Shown piece by piece: positions 26,416 to 34,711 of a stretch of 64,000 nucleotides of DNA; position 1 is the first letter of the stretch, and the number at the start of each line of letters is the position of its first letter. The notes below the pieces were generated by a model. That model had not been told where the DNA came from. It saw only the letters and a program-made list of their open reading frames with translations, and made no database searches. The stretch covers positions 124,001 to 188,000 of the forward strand of contig NZ_JAWRCU010000003.1 in NCBI RefSeq assembly GCF_033542235.1. Direction: 5' to 3'. This stretch comes from JAWRCU01 sp033542235 (GTDB lineage: Bacteria > Pseudomonadota > Alphaproteobacteria > Rhizobiales > Rhizobiaceae). The translations under genes were made by a program, and so were the position numbers.

Positions 26416-27608
26416 GACGCTTTCCGAAGATCAAGGCCATGCGGGCCTACGTTGTCAGCGGCGGCGGGCGCGGCGCCGATTACCACGACCAGGACAGCGG
26501 TCATTGGATCATCGATTCCAAATTCGCCACCCCGATGTCCACCTACAAGGATTATCGCGGCAGCCGTACCGAATGGGGCATCAATGTGCTCGGCGGGATC
26601 GTCGTCGAGATCGAGGCCGCCGACGGTACGGTCGGTGTGTCGGCCGGATTTGGCGGTCCACCTGCCTGCTTTCTGATCGAGAAGCATTTCAGCCGCTTCG
26701 TCATCGGCTCCGACCCTGCGGAAATCAACCGCATGTGGGACCAGATGTATCGATCCAGTCTCTACTACGGCCGCAAGGGCCTCCCGGTGGCCGCGATCAG
26801 CGCAGTCGATCTGGCGTTGTGGGACCTGCTCGGCAAGCTGCGTTCGGAACCTGTCTACCAGATGATTGGCGGCAAGGTTCGCGATGAAATCGAGTGCTAC
26901 CAGACCGGCGCGCGGCCCGACATCGGCAAGGAATTGGGTTTCATCGGAGGCAAGGTCCCGCTGCCCTACGGACCCGCCGAGGGCAGTGAGGGAATGCGTC
27001 AGAACATTGCATTCCTCTCGCGGTGGCGAGATGCGGTTGGGCCCGATTTCCCACTCATGGCCGATTGCTGGATGGCGCTCACGCCGCGTTATGCGATCGA
27101 TCTGGCCTGGGCCACGAGGGATCTCAACATCAACTGGTACGAAGAGGCGCTGTCGCCAGACGACATAGATGGCTACCGCGAACTGCGGCAGGCCTGCCCC
27201 TGGCAGAAATGGACCACCGGCGAGCACGAATATACGCGCTACGGTTTTCGTGAACTGTTGGAGACTCGTTCGATCGACATAATCCAACCGGACGTCATGT
27301 GGTGCGGGGGCCTTACGGAACTCCTCCGGATTTCAGCCATCTCGGCATCGTATGACATTCCGGTCGTGCCGCATGGGAGCGGCGCTTACAGCTATCACTT
27401 CGTGATTACCCAGCCACATATCCCGTTCTGCGAATACCTCAACCCAAGTCCGCAGTGCGACCGAATCCAGCCTGTCTTTGGCTCGCTGTTCAAAGACGAG
27501 CCCTTGCCGCAACGCGGGCGCGTGCGACTCCCGGACCTGCCGGGATGGGGCATGGAACTGGATTTGGCTGCGATATCCGCTGACGCGGCAATCACCAAGG
27601 CCGGCTAG
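26412..27608 (+). CDS. rhmD: L-rhamnonate dehydratase (enolase superfamily)
   Basis: 398 residues. The N-terminal signature GADYHDQ...HW followed by ATPMS and SRTEWGINVLGG is specific to the L-rhamnonate dehydratase group and holds the substrate-binding loop. Metal ligands D218 (ADCW), E244 (WYEE), E271 (TGEHE); general base H321 (VPHGSGAY). The enzyme removes water from L-rhamnonate to give 2-keto-3-deoxy-L-rhamnonate; close relatives accept L-lyxonate or L-mannonate. Coupled to rhaM upstream. The last eight codons lie inside a 143-bp tandem duplication. Confidence 0.88.
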   Translation: MRRFPKIKAMRAYVVSGGGRGADYHDQDSGHWIIDSKFATPMSTYKDYRGSRTEWGINVLGGIVVEIEAADGTVGVSAGFGGPPACFLIEKHFSRFVIGSDPAEINRMWDQMYRSSLYYGRKGLPVAAISAVDLALWDLLGKLRSEPVYQMIGGKVRDEIECYQTGARPDIGKELGFIGGKVPLPYGPAEGSEGMRQNIAFLSRWRDAVGPDFPLMADCWMALTPRYAIDLAWATRDLNINWYEEALSPDDIDGYRELRQACPWQKWTTGEHEYTRYGFRELLETRSIDIIQPDVMWCGGLTELLRISAISASYDIPVVPHGSGAYSYHFVITQPHIPFCEYLNPSPQCDRIQPVFGSLFKDEPLPQRGRVRLPDLPGWGMELDLAAISADAAITKAG

Positions 27609-27872
27609 AGCTATGAGGACGCGGCCCGAGATCAACGCTGAAGCCGGCGGGCACAAACCGACCGGGCTTTACGGCCGCAACGAGAGCCTCTGGCCATGTG
27701 GCTGATCCTCAAGCACAGCCCGCTGACGCGGCAATCACCAAGGCCGGCTAGAGCTATGAGGACGCGGCCCGAGATCAACGCTGAAGCCGGCGGGCACAAA
27801 CCGACCGGGCTTTACGGCCGCAACGAGAGCCTCTGGCCATGTGGCTGATCCTCAAGCACAGCCCGCTGACGC
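27577..27872. repeat. 143-bp perfect tandem duplication
   Basis: Unit 1 is 27577-27719 and unit 2 27720-27862; I find no difference between them. A third start of the unit, CCGCTGACGC, follows at 27863-27872. The unit carries the end of rhmD, the spacer and the first codons of the permease gene. The 10-bp CCGCTGACGC at each junction suggests duplication by slippage or recombination between short homologies. The permease start in unit 1 (27696) runs out of frame and is dead; the functional one is 27839. Confidence 0.95.
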
Positions 27873-28723
27873 TGGCATTGCTCTTCGCGCCCGGGCTGGT
27901 GGTATCCGCGATATTCCTCGTCTATCCCGTGATCAACGGCGTACGTCTTAGCCTGACGAACGCATCGCCGATGCGGCCTATCCAGCGTTTCGTCGGGCTG
28001 TCCAACTACACATATCTGCTCAGCGACCGGACGTTCTGGGAGGTTCTCGCAAACAGCTTCGTCATAGTCGGCGCAGCAATTGCCATCTCCATGGTCGCCG
28101 GCTTCGCCCTGGCGCTTTTGCTCAACCAGGGCCTGCGCGGAACGTATTTTTTTCGTGTCGCCGTGTTCCAGATCTGGGTCGTGCCATGGATCTCGGTCGC
28201 CATCCTCTGGGGGTGGGTCTTCAATGCCGACTATGGGATCGTCAACTACGTCATGGTGCGGATTGGGTTGATCGGCCACAACCTCAATTGGTTCGCCGAT
28301 CCATATCTGGCCAGACTGGTCATCATCCTTGGCTTTGCCTGGCGGATGATCCCGTTCATGATGGTCGTCTCGCTGGCAGCGCTGCAAAGCATTTCCAAGG
28401 AAATCCTTGACGCGGCCGCAGTCGACGGCGCGGGTCCCTGGGAGCGTCTCAGGGACATCGTACTCCCGCTGCTGAGGAACATTCTCGTCGTGATGGGCCT
28501 TCTCCAGGGGGTCAAGCTATTCCAGGAGATCACCTTGCCCTGGGTGCTGACCCAAGGTGGACCGGTCAACGCAACCACGACGCTCAGCCTCTACGCCTAC
28601 AAGCTCGCCTTCCAGCGCTGGGATTTCGGCCTGGCCTCGACCGTCGGGACGCTGTGGCTGTGCATACTGCTTGTCTTCGCGCTGGCCTATCTTCGGTTCT
28701 TCGTGAGCGCGCGCAATGACTAG
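27839..28723 (+). CDS. Sugar ABC transporter permease, MalF/UgpA type
   Basis: 294 residues, about six membrane helices, starting with a hydrophobic segment at 10-32. The inner-membrane EAA coupling loop is ILDAAAVDGAGPWERLRDIVLPLL at about 195-220. It pairs with the MalG-type protein encoded 8 bp overlapping downstream and with the ATPase at 23700-24830. The start lies in the second copy of the tandem duplication; the first copy of the same start leads to a stop or frameshifted product. Substrate: probably L-rhamnose or a related, perhaps sulfated, sugar. Confidence 0.9.
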   Translation: MWLILKHSPLTLALLFAPGLVVSAIFLVYPVINGVRLSLTNASPMRPIQRFVGLSNYTYLLSDRTFWEVLANSFVIVGAAIAISMVAGFALALLLNQGLRGTYFFRVAVFQIWVVPWISVAILWGWVFNADYGIVNYVMVRIGLIGHNLNWFADPYLARLVIILGFAWRMIPFMMVVSLAALQSISKEILDAAAVDGAGPWERLRDIVLPLLRNILVVMGLLQGVKLFQEITLPWVLTQGGPVNATTTLSLYAYKLAFQRWDFGLASTVGTLWLCILLVFALAYLRFFVSARND

Positions 28724-29576
28724 CGGATCCAGCGCGAGCGTGCCTCTCCCCCGCCTCCATCCCCGCGCAGTGGCGAGCTACGTCGTCATAGTCGTGAGCC
28801 TCGTGCTCCTGCTCCTGCCTGTCCTGTGGATGGTGCTGACCGCCTTCAAGACGACGGACGAGGTCTTTCGGGTACCGCCGACGATCTGGCCCTCCGAGGC
28901 CAACTGGAAGCCGATTGCCTATGCCTTTTCCGGCAGCCTGCCGCGCTTCTTCCTGAACAGCATCATCATCGCGGCCTGTACGGCTGTGGTCACAACCGTC
29001 GTCGGCGCCTTGACGGGCTACGGCATTTCGCGTGCTCGCCATTGGTCGACCAGTGCGCTGCTGATGTTCTTCCTGGCCTCGATGGCCTTTCCGCTGCCTC
29101 TGCTGATGATCTCGATCTATTACCTGTTGTCGGTTCTGCAACTGCTCAACACTTATGCGGCCGTCATCATCGGCCATATGCTTCTGACCTTGCCGATCGT
29201 GGTCTGGCTGACAAAGGGCTTCATCGACGACCTGCCGGTCGAAGTCGAGCAGTCGGCCTATATCGACGGTGCGGGTCCCTTGCGCATCCTGTTCGACATG
29301 GTGCTGCCCATGATGCGTCCTGGCCTGGCTGCGGCCGGGCTCTACGTGTTCGTCACCTCCTGGAACGAGTTCGTCTTCGGACTGTCGTTCACCTCGTCGA
29401 CTGAGATGCGGCCGTTGCCTGCCGGCATCAGCCTGCTTTTCCTCCAGGAGTTCCAATATCAATGGCCGGAAATGATGGCCGTGGCCACTGTGGCCACCTT
29501 GCCGATTCTCCTGCTGTTTCTCGCCTTTCAAAATCAGTTCGTGGAGGGGGTTACGGCCGGCGCGGTCAAGCATTGA
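28716..29576 (+). CDS. Sugar ABC transporter permease, MalG/UgpE type
   Basis: 286 residues, six helices after a polar N-terminal tail (SGSSASVPLPRLHPR). Typical elements are the PVLWMVLTAFKTTDEVFRVPPTIWP loop and the EAA motif QSAYIDGAGPLRILFDMVLPMM near 190-215. It overlaps the upstream permease by 8 bp, which supports translational coupling and a heterodimeric channel. The next gene encodes the cognate binding protein, 62 bp downstream. Confidence 0.9.
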   Translation: MTSGSSASVPLPRLHPRAVASYVVIVVSLVLLLLPVLWMVLTAFKTTDEVFRVPPTIWPSEANWKPIAYAFSGSLPRFFLNSIIIAACTAVVTTVVGALTGYGISRARHWSTSALLMFFLASMAFPLPLLMISIYYLLSVLQLLNTYAAVIIGHMLLTLPIVVWLTKGFIDDLPVEVEQSAYIDGAGPLRILFDMVLPMMRPGLAAAGLYVFVTSWNEFVFGLSFTSSTEMRPLPAGISLLFLQEFQYQWPEMMAVATVATLPILLLFLAFQNQFVEGVTAGAVKH

Positions 29577-29638
29577 AAGCGGCGAAGAACGGATCCGCAC
29601 GGGACGTTCTCTCCGGATCAATAGGGAGGAAAGTGCAA

Positions 29639-30931
29639 ATGAAGATGTTGAAACGAGCTACTGGGAGATGGGCCGCCATTCTGGCGGCTTCGGCGCTTGC
29701 GACCGGCGTTGCCGCGAGCGCACATGCAGAATCGATCAAGATGATGGGATGGGTCGGCCTGTTCGATTTTCAGAAGGCCGGATGGGAGAGGATCGTCTCG
29801 GATTTCGAGGCGCAGAATCCTGGCGTGACGATTGAATATATCGGCACCCCCTTCGAGGACACGCTCAACCAGGCGACAGTCGCCATCCTGGGCAACAACG
29901 CACCCGATGTCATCCAGATCGCCTCGAGCTGGGTTCCGCAGCTCGCCGGCATGGGCGCGCTGGAGCCACTGAGCGATCATCTTCCCGCCGATGAGATCGC
30001 GCAGTTCCCGAAGGCCTCTCTGGATGCCGCAACCATTGATTCCAAAGTTCTTGCACTGGACTGGCTGCCGGGCCCAATCAGCATGGGCTACAACCGCACG
30101 CTGATGAAGAAGGCAGGACTCGATCCCGATTCTCCACCCAAGACCTGGGACGAGTTCACCAACGCTGTCGACAAGATCTGCGCGCTTGGTGGAGACGGGG
30201 ATGCCAAGATCTACGGTGTATCCCTACGCACTGCACGCAATCCCAACTCGGCTCACTGGGCTTTGCCGATCATTTGGGCGAATGGCGGTTCGGTCGTCGA
30301 CGAGTCGGGCAAGGTCTCCTTCAATAATGACGGCGTGCGCAAGGCGTTCGATTGGTACCGGGACGTAATCCGCCGTGGTTGCAGCCAGGAAGCGTTCGAC
30401 ATCCAGGGTTCGCGAAACGTTTTTGCTCAGGGTCGTGCCGGCTTCATTTTCGAGGGTCCGTGGCTTCGCGGTCTGGTCGAGAAGCTCTCCGGCGGCAAGC
30501 TTTCAGTCGCCCCGGAAGGTGATGTCTGGATCGCGCCGGTGCCCGCCGCCGCCGATGGCAAGGTGAAGCAGATCGAGAATTCCAACATGCTTGTCATGAC
30601 GAAGCAGGCGAAGAACAAGAAACTCGCTGCAAAGTTCATCTCCTTCGTGCTCGGCAACAAGGATACCGTGGAGTACTTCTACGAAACCTCGCAGCAGCTC
30701 ACGACCGGACGCCTTGACATCCTGAAACAGGGCAAGATGGGCGCGGACCCGTATATCCAAGCATTCGTCGATACGCTGCCGGTGTCAGATCCGCTGCCCA
30801 TCAACAATCCCCAGGTCAATGCGATCCTGGACGCGGTGACGCCTGCCTTGCAGAGCATTATCCAGGGCGGCGACGCCAATGACGAACTTTCGAATGCCGA
30901 CCGGGAAATCGACCGAACTTTGGGTCAGTAA
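29639..30931 (+). CDS. Sugar ABC transporter substrate-binding protein
   Basis: 430 residues from the ATG at 29639, which follows GGGAGGAAA; longer in-frame starts reach into the permease gene and are rejected. Signal peptide 1 to about 31 (SAHA-E). Family 1 binding-protein blocks: IVSDFEAQNPGVTIEYI, LGNNAPDVIQIASSWVPQLAGMGALEPL, and the late FIFEGPWL strand. It captures the sugar for the MalFG-type pair just upstream. A stable hairpin immediately after its stop may keep this transcript segment abundant relative to the enzymes that follow. Confidence 0.9.
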   Translation: MKMLKRATGRWAAILAASALATGVAASAHAESIKMMGWVGLFDFQKAGWERIVSDFEAQNPGVTIEYIGTPFEDTLNQATVAILGNNAPDVIQIASSWVPQLAGMGALEPLSDHLPADEIAQFPKASLDAATIDSKVLALDWLPGPISMGYNRTLMKKAGLDPDSPPKTWDEFTNAVDKICALGGDGDAKIYGVSLRTARNPNSAHWALPIIWANGGSVVDESGKVSFNNDGVRKAFDWYRDVIRRGCSQEAFDIQGSRNVFAQGRAGFIFEGPWLRGLVEKLSGGKLSVAPEGDVWIAPVPAAADGKVKQIENSNMLVMTKQAKNKKLAAKFISFVLGNKDTVEYFYETSQQLTTGRLDILKQGKMGADPYIQAFVDTLPVSDPLPINNPQVNAILDAVTPALQSIIQGGDANDELSNADREIDRTLGQ

Positions 30932-30939
30932 AGAGCCGT

Positions 30940-30974
30940 AAGCGTGCGCACCGCCCTCGGCAGTGCGCACGCTT
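30940..30974 (+). terminator. Intra-operon hairpin after the binding-protein gene
   Basis: Perfect 12-bp stem AAGCGTGCGCAC/GTGCGCACGCTT with an 11-nt loop, 8 bp after the stop, followed by CTTTCATTC. It could be a partial terminator or a 3' stabiliser, raising binding-protein expression over the dehydrogenase and sulfatase genes downstream. Confidence 0.6.
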
Positions 30975-31001
30975 CTTTCATTCGCCTTGTTCGGAAGTTC
31001 C

Positions 31002-31919
31002 ATGACTGAGCATCTCACCAAGATCGGCTTCATCGGCCTGGGCAGCATGGGCTTGGCGCTTGCTCTCCGTCTGGAACAGTCGGGGAAGTTTCGCGTCGTG
31101 GGCTACGACCGCGATCAAGACCGGATGAAACGCCTGGCAGCGACGGAAGGACGTTTCGAGCTCGCAAGTTCGATCGATATTGCCGCCAACGACAGCCGAT
31201 GCGTGATGACCTGCCTGCCATCTGCGGAGGCCGTGCATGAGGTCTATTGCGGGCCAGGAGGGCTGGCAGATCGCCTGATCCCCGGGCAGACAACGATCGA
31301 TTTCTCAACCGTGCCGCCTGAACTTGCTGTCGAAACAGGCAAGCGGGTGGCCGCGGCGGGCGGTGCACATTTCGAGATGCCGGTCGTCGGCTCGATCCGC
31401 GACGCCGCCGAAGGTAAGCTGCACATGCTCCTGTCGGCCACCGACGTCGCGCAGAAGGACGATTTGCCGGATCTCATCGCTGAAGTCGTTTCGCTGCTGG
31501 CTTCAGCCTTCACCATCGCCGGTCCGCCGGGTGCGGCCTCTCGCTTCAAGATCATCCAGAACGGTCTTGGCCTTGTCCAGCTCAACGCCATAGCGGAGGC
31601 AATCGGCATCTGCGAGGCCTCAGGCTTGTCCAGCAAGGCCTTCGTCGATTTCGTTTCCGCTGCCCCCGGGATGGCGAACACGCCGCTTTTCCGGAACACG
31701 GCGCCGCTCATGATCGCGCCGGCCGGCGAGGAGCTGACTGCCCGCCTCGCGATCGCTGCCAAGGATTCGCATCTCTACAACATCATCGCCAAGCAGTCGG
31801 GAGCGCGTTCGAATTTTTCCAGCCTATCCTCGGCTCTTTTCGCCGAGGCCGAGGCCAGCGGCCTGTCGAATGCCGATTTCACCCAGGTATGCCGCCTTTT
31901 CTCAGTGGGCCGGCACTGA
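31002..31919 (+). CDS. NAD(P)-dependent beta-hydroxyacid dehydrogenase (GarR/HIBADH-like)
   Basis: 305 residues from the ATG at 31002 (GGAAG upstream). The Rossmann motif GFIGLGSMG lies at 9-17, the DFSTVPPELAVE substrate loop at about 110, the GGAHFEMPVVGSIRDAAEGKL block in place of the usual DAPVSGG, and the catalytic Lys in FKIIQNGLG near 185. Family members reduce tartronate semialdehyde or oxidise 3-hydroxyisobutyrate; the altered substrate loop means the true substrate may be a product of the deoxysugar pathway. It lies in the operon between the importer and sulfatase. Confidence 0.85.
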   Translation: MTEHLTKIGFIGLGSMGLALALRLEQSGKFRVVGYDRDQDRMKRLAATEGRFELASSIDIAANDSRCVMTCLPSAEAVHEVYCGPGGLADRLIPGQTTIDFSTVPPELAVETGKRVAAAGGAHFEMPVVGSIRDAAEGKLHMLLSATDVAQKDDLPDLIAEVVSLLASAFTIAGPPGAASRFKIIQNGLGLVQLNAIAEAIGICEASGLSSKAFVDFVSAAPGMANTPLFRNTAPLMIAPAGEELTARLAIAAKDSHLYNIIAKQSGARSNFSSLSSALFAEAEASGLSNADFTQVCRLFSVGRH

Positions 31920-31957
31920 CCGCCCGCCATCCGACCAGACAGTGAAAGGTTTCAAGA

Positions 31958-33406
31958 GTGGGTCGCAACCTCATTATCCTCATGTCCGATGAACACGGCC
32001 CGAGAAGCCTGGGGGTGGCAGGGCATCCGCAGGTCAAGACGCCCAACATCGACAAGCTGGCCGCCGCCGGAACGCGTTTTACGAGAGCATATTGCACGTC
32101 ACCCATCTGCGTGCCGGCGCGTGCAGGCTTCGCGACCGGACTTTATCCGCACCAGAACCATTACTGGGACAATGCCTTCCCCTATGACGGCTTGGTCAAG
32201 GGCTGGGGACATCGCCTGATCGAGGCGGGCCACGAATGCGTTTCGATCGGCAAGCTTCACTATCGTAACGACACGGACGACACCGGTTTCTCGCGACAGA
32301 TAGCTCCCATGCATGTCATCGGCGGACTTGGTGACCTGGTCGGAATGATCCGTAACGGTCCGCCGGTTCGTCACGGCGCGCGCAAGTATATCGAAGAGGC
32401 CGGCGAGGGCCGCACCGCCTATCAGCAATATGATGAGACGACTGCCAAGCTCGCCACAGAATGGCTCGGCGCGCATGCTGACGGACGGGAGGGCGAGACG
32501 GGCTGGCTGCTTTTTGTTTCCTTCGTATGTCCGCACTTCCCGTTGCAGGCTCCAGCCGAATATCTGGCTCTCTATCCGGAGCACGAGATCGTGTTGCCAG
32601 CGGAACTTCCGAGCCAGGACGATCTTCATCCCGCAATCCTGGAATATGCACGGCTGATGAATTTCCTGCCCAGCTTCACCGAGAAGCAGGTTCGCCGTGC
32701 CCTCTCGGCCTACCTGGCACTCGTGACATTCATGGATGCACAGGTGGGGCGTGTACTGGAGGCTGTTGAGAAGCTCGGGCTCGCCGAAGACACCACAGTG
32801 ATCTACACGTCCGATCACGGCGATAACATGGGCCGCAACGGCCTGTTCGGGAAGTCGACAATGTATGAAGATTCGGTCGGCGTACCGTTGATCATCAAAG
32901 GCGCGGGCATACCGGCAGGCAGACAGATCTCGACGCCGGTCTCACATGTCGACATCCATCCGACCGTGCTGGAACTCATCGGCGTGAGCCCAAGCGCCGA
33001 AGACCAAAACCTGCCCGGGACCTCATTGCTGGCACAGATCGAAGGTGATCAGCGGCGATACCCTGTCTTGTCCGAGTATCATGCGACCTGCTCCACTGGC
33101 GGCATCACCATGCTTCGGCAGGGCTCACTGAAATATGTGCACTATGTGAACTATCCGGAGCAGCTCTTTGATCTGGATAACGATCCGGACGAGTTGCACG
33201 ACCTCGCTGGCGACCAGCACTATCATGCGGACTTGGTTCGGATGCGGAACACCTTGCGCGAGCTGCTCGATCCGGTGAAAGTGGACGCCGCCGCCAAGGC
33301 CGAACAGGAAGTACGGATAGCGCTTCACGGTGGGCGTGAAGCGATCCTGGCGGGCGGGACCCTCGGCTACACGCCTGCGCCCGGCGAGAAGCCCGACATC
33401 TCCTGA
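31958..33406 (+). CDS. Sulfatase (formylglycine-dependent, cytoplasmic)
   Basis: 482 residues, GTG start with GAAAGG upstream. The activation motif is C51-V-P-A-R55 followed by AGFATG, so Cys51 would be converted to formylglycine. Metal residues include D11 (ILMSDEHG) and the YTSDHGDNMG block near 285, and the substrate His segment SIGKLHY near 97. No signal peptide, so it would act on an imported sulfate ester, in contrast to most polysaccharide sulfatases, which are secreted. Last gene of the rhaM-rhmD-importer operon. Choline-sulfatase-like specificity cannot be excluded. Confidence 0.88.
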   Translation: MGRNLIILMSDEHGPRSLGVAGHPQVKTPNIDKLAAAGTRFTRAYCTSPICVPARAGFATGLYPHQNHYWDNAFPYDGLVKGWGHRLIEAGHECVSIGKLHYRNDTDDTGFSRQIAPMHVIGGLGDLVGMIRNGPPVRHGARKYIEEAGEGRTAYQQYDETTAKLATEWLGAHADGREGETGWLLFVSFVCPHFPLQAPAEYLALYPEHEIVLPAELPSQDDLHPAILEYARLMNFLPSFTEKQVRRALSAYLALVTFMDAQVGRVLEAVEKLGLAEDTTVIYTSDHGDNMGRNGLFGKSTMYEDSVGVPLIIKGAGIPAGRQISTPVSHVDIHPTVLELIGVSPSAEDQNLPGTSLLAQIEGDQRRYPVLSEYHATCSTGGITMLRQGSLKYVHYVNYPEQLFDLDNDPDELHDLAGDQHYHADLVRMRNTLRELLDPVKVDAAAKAEQEVRIALHGGREAILAGGTLGYTPAPGEKPDIS

Positions 33407-33423
33407 CGATCCCGTGCATCGGA

Positions 33424-33448
33424 CCGAAAAGTGCGTCGCGGTTTTCGG
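33424..33448. repeat. Short palindromic intergenic element
   Basis: CCGAAAA and TTTTCGG arms with an 11-nt GC-rich centre, just after the sulfatase stop. Elements with these arms are widespread between genes of Hyphomicrobiales; here it may double as a terminator. Confidence 0.5.
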
Positions 33449-33601
33449 ATAAATCCGATTCACGGACAAAGGGACGCACCCGAAGCTGGCGCAGCCGGAT
33501 TAGCCACCATCTGCCGTGCCAGCTTCAGAACCGCGTGCAACAGGCCATTTGCTGCGGAGCAGGCCTAAGATCTCAAGAGCGCAAGCTCATCAGCAGCAAG
33601 C

Positions 33602-33841
33602 CTATGCCCGCACCTTTTCGTCTCTCCTCAGAAGAAAGAAAATCTGCACGACGTTGACCACACAGGTGAACAGATTGAGCAGGACGATCGGGTAAGTCTG
33701 CGTCGCCAGCCCGTACAACACGAACATGCTCGATCCCGCGACACTGAGCGTCCGCAAGATGATCATCGACCGGGCAAGCGACGAGCCTGCCACAAGTGCT
33801 GTCGCGAGATATCCGACAGCCTCCATCCACTGCATCATCAT
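33602..33841 (-). CDS. Small membrane protein, CBU_0592/YgjV-like
   Basis: 79 residues, about three hydrophobic helices: VGYLATALVAGSSLARSMIIL, RTLSVAGSSMFVLYGLAT, and YPIVLLNLFTCVVNVVQIFFL, with LNLFxxxxN typical of the CBU_0592-like family related to PQ-loop half-transporters. The basic C-terminal tail RRDEKVRA is probably cytoplasmic. Function unknown. Three candidate Met codons lie together at the start. It stands alone between the sulfatase and the creatininase-family gene and is read away from both clusters. Confidence 0.65.
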   Translation of the reverse strand: MMMQWMEAVGYLATALVAGSSLARSMIILRTLSVAGSSMFVLYGLATQTYPIVLLNLFTCVVNVVQIFFLLRRDEKVRA

Positions 33842-33876
33842 CGACGATCCCTAGAGAAGGCGCCTTTGGGGGAGCC

Positions 33877-34710
33877 TCAGCGCTCCGCCGGAGAGAAGGC
33901 AGGGTGAGGGTGCTTCACCAGCGGCAGTCCGCCGCCGGCAAGGTCGCGGAGCAGGTCCGCCAGTCGCGAGGCGATGTGGTCCAGAAGCAGGCGCCCCTTT
34001 TCGGCCGTGGCGGAGGCTGCGTCCCCGTCGACGCCATGCATGCTGATGTCCTGGCTTTTCCAGCCCAGGCCGCCCAGGCGGCCCTCCTTCGGGTTAGCCG
34101 ACAGCTGCTGCGTCGCCGATTCGATCGAAGCTGCGCCGTAGGGCGCCCTGACGGCCTTGCCCATGCGCACGAGGTCCGGCCGCAGATGCAGCATCAGCGA
34201 CGTCTCGACGGCGCCGCCATGCATGGCGTAGCACATCTCCACCTCGTCGAAGAGGCCGTCCGGGTAGCCGGCGTCGAACCAGGTGGCATAGGCCGCGACG
34301 ACGTCATAGCGCACCCGCAGATCGAGGCACACCGGGGCGAGCAGACCCGTCTGGCCGCCATGGCTGTTGAAGACAAGCAGCCGCTTCAGACCGGATCTTA
34401 CGGCCCCTTCCAGCACGCGCGTCCACTGGCCCATGAGCTTGTGAGCGGGGTGATAGAGACTGCCGGCATAGTCGCTATGTTCCTGCGAGGCGCCCACCGT
34501 CTGCTCGGGCAGGATCACCACCGGCACCGTTTCGCAGAGCATACCCCGCGTGCGCTCGAGGATGCCGCGATTGATGAATGTATCGGTGCCGAGCGGCAGG
34601 TGCGTCCCGTGCTGCTCTATGGCGGCAACCGGCAGCACGGCCACGCAGTTGTCCGGCAAGGCCGCGGCTTCATCGCTGGTGAGTTCGTACCAGAATCGCG
34701 AAGTTGCCAT
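33877..34710 (-). CDS. Creatininase family amidohydrolase
   Basis: 277 residues from the ATG at 34710; a longer frame upstream lies inside the neighbouring gene. Metal-binding pattern of the creatininase fold is clear: PVAAIEQHGTHLPLGTD (about 25-41), the VFNSHGGQTGL loop and HGGAVETSLML with the late Glu. Family members hydrolyse cyclic amides or formamides (creatinine, the FAPy-type pyrimidine formamide in riboflavin/F420 synthesis) or split peptides and inosose rings. It starts 1 bp after the stop of the ADP-ribosylglycohydrolase gene and ends the transport-phosphorylase operon, so a cyclic amide or formamide made from a ribosylated compound is a reasonable guess. Confidence 0.85.
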   Translation of the reverse strand: MATSRFWYELTSDEAAALPDNCVAVLPVAAIEQHGTHLPLGTDTFINRGILERTRGMLCETVPVVILPEQTVGASQEHSDYAGSLYHPAHKLMGQWTRVLEGAVRSGLKRLLVFNSHGGQTGLLAPVCLDLRVRYDVVAAYATWFDAGYPDGLFDEVEMCYAMHGGAVETSLMLHLRPDLVRMGKAVRAPYGAASIESATQQLSANPKEGRLGGLGWKSQDISMHGVDGDAASATAEKGRLLLDHIASRLADLLRDLAGGGLPLVKHPHPAFSPAER

Positions 34711-34711
34711 A

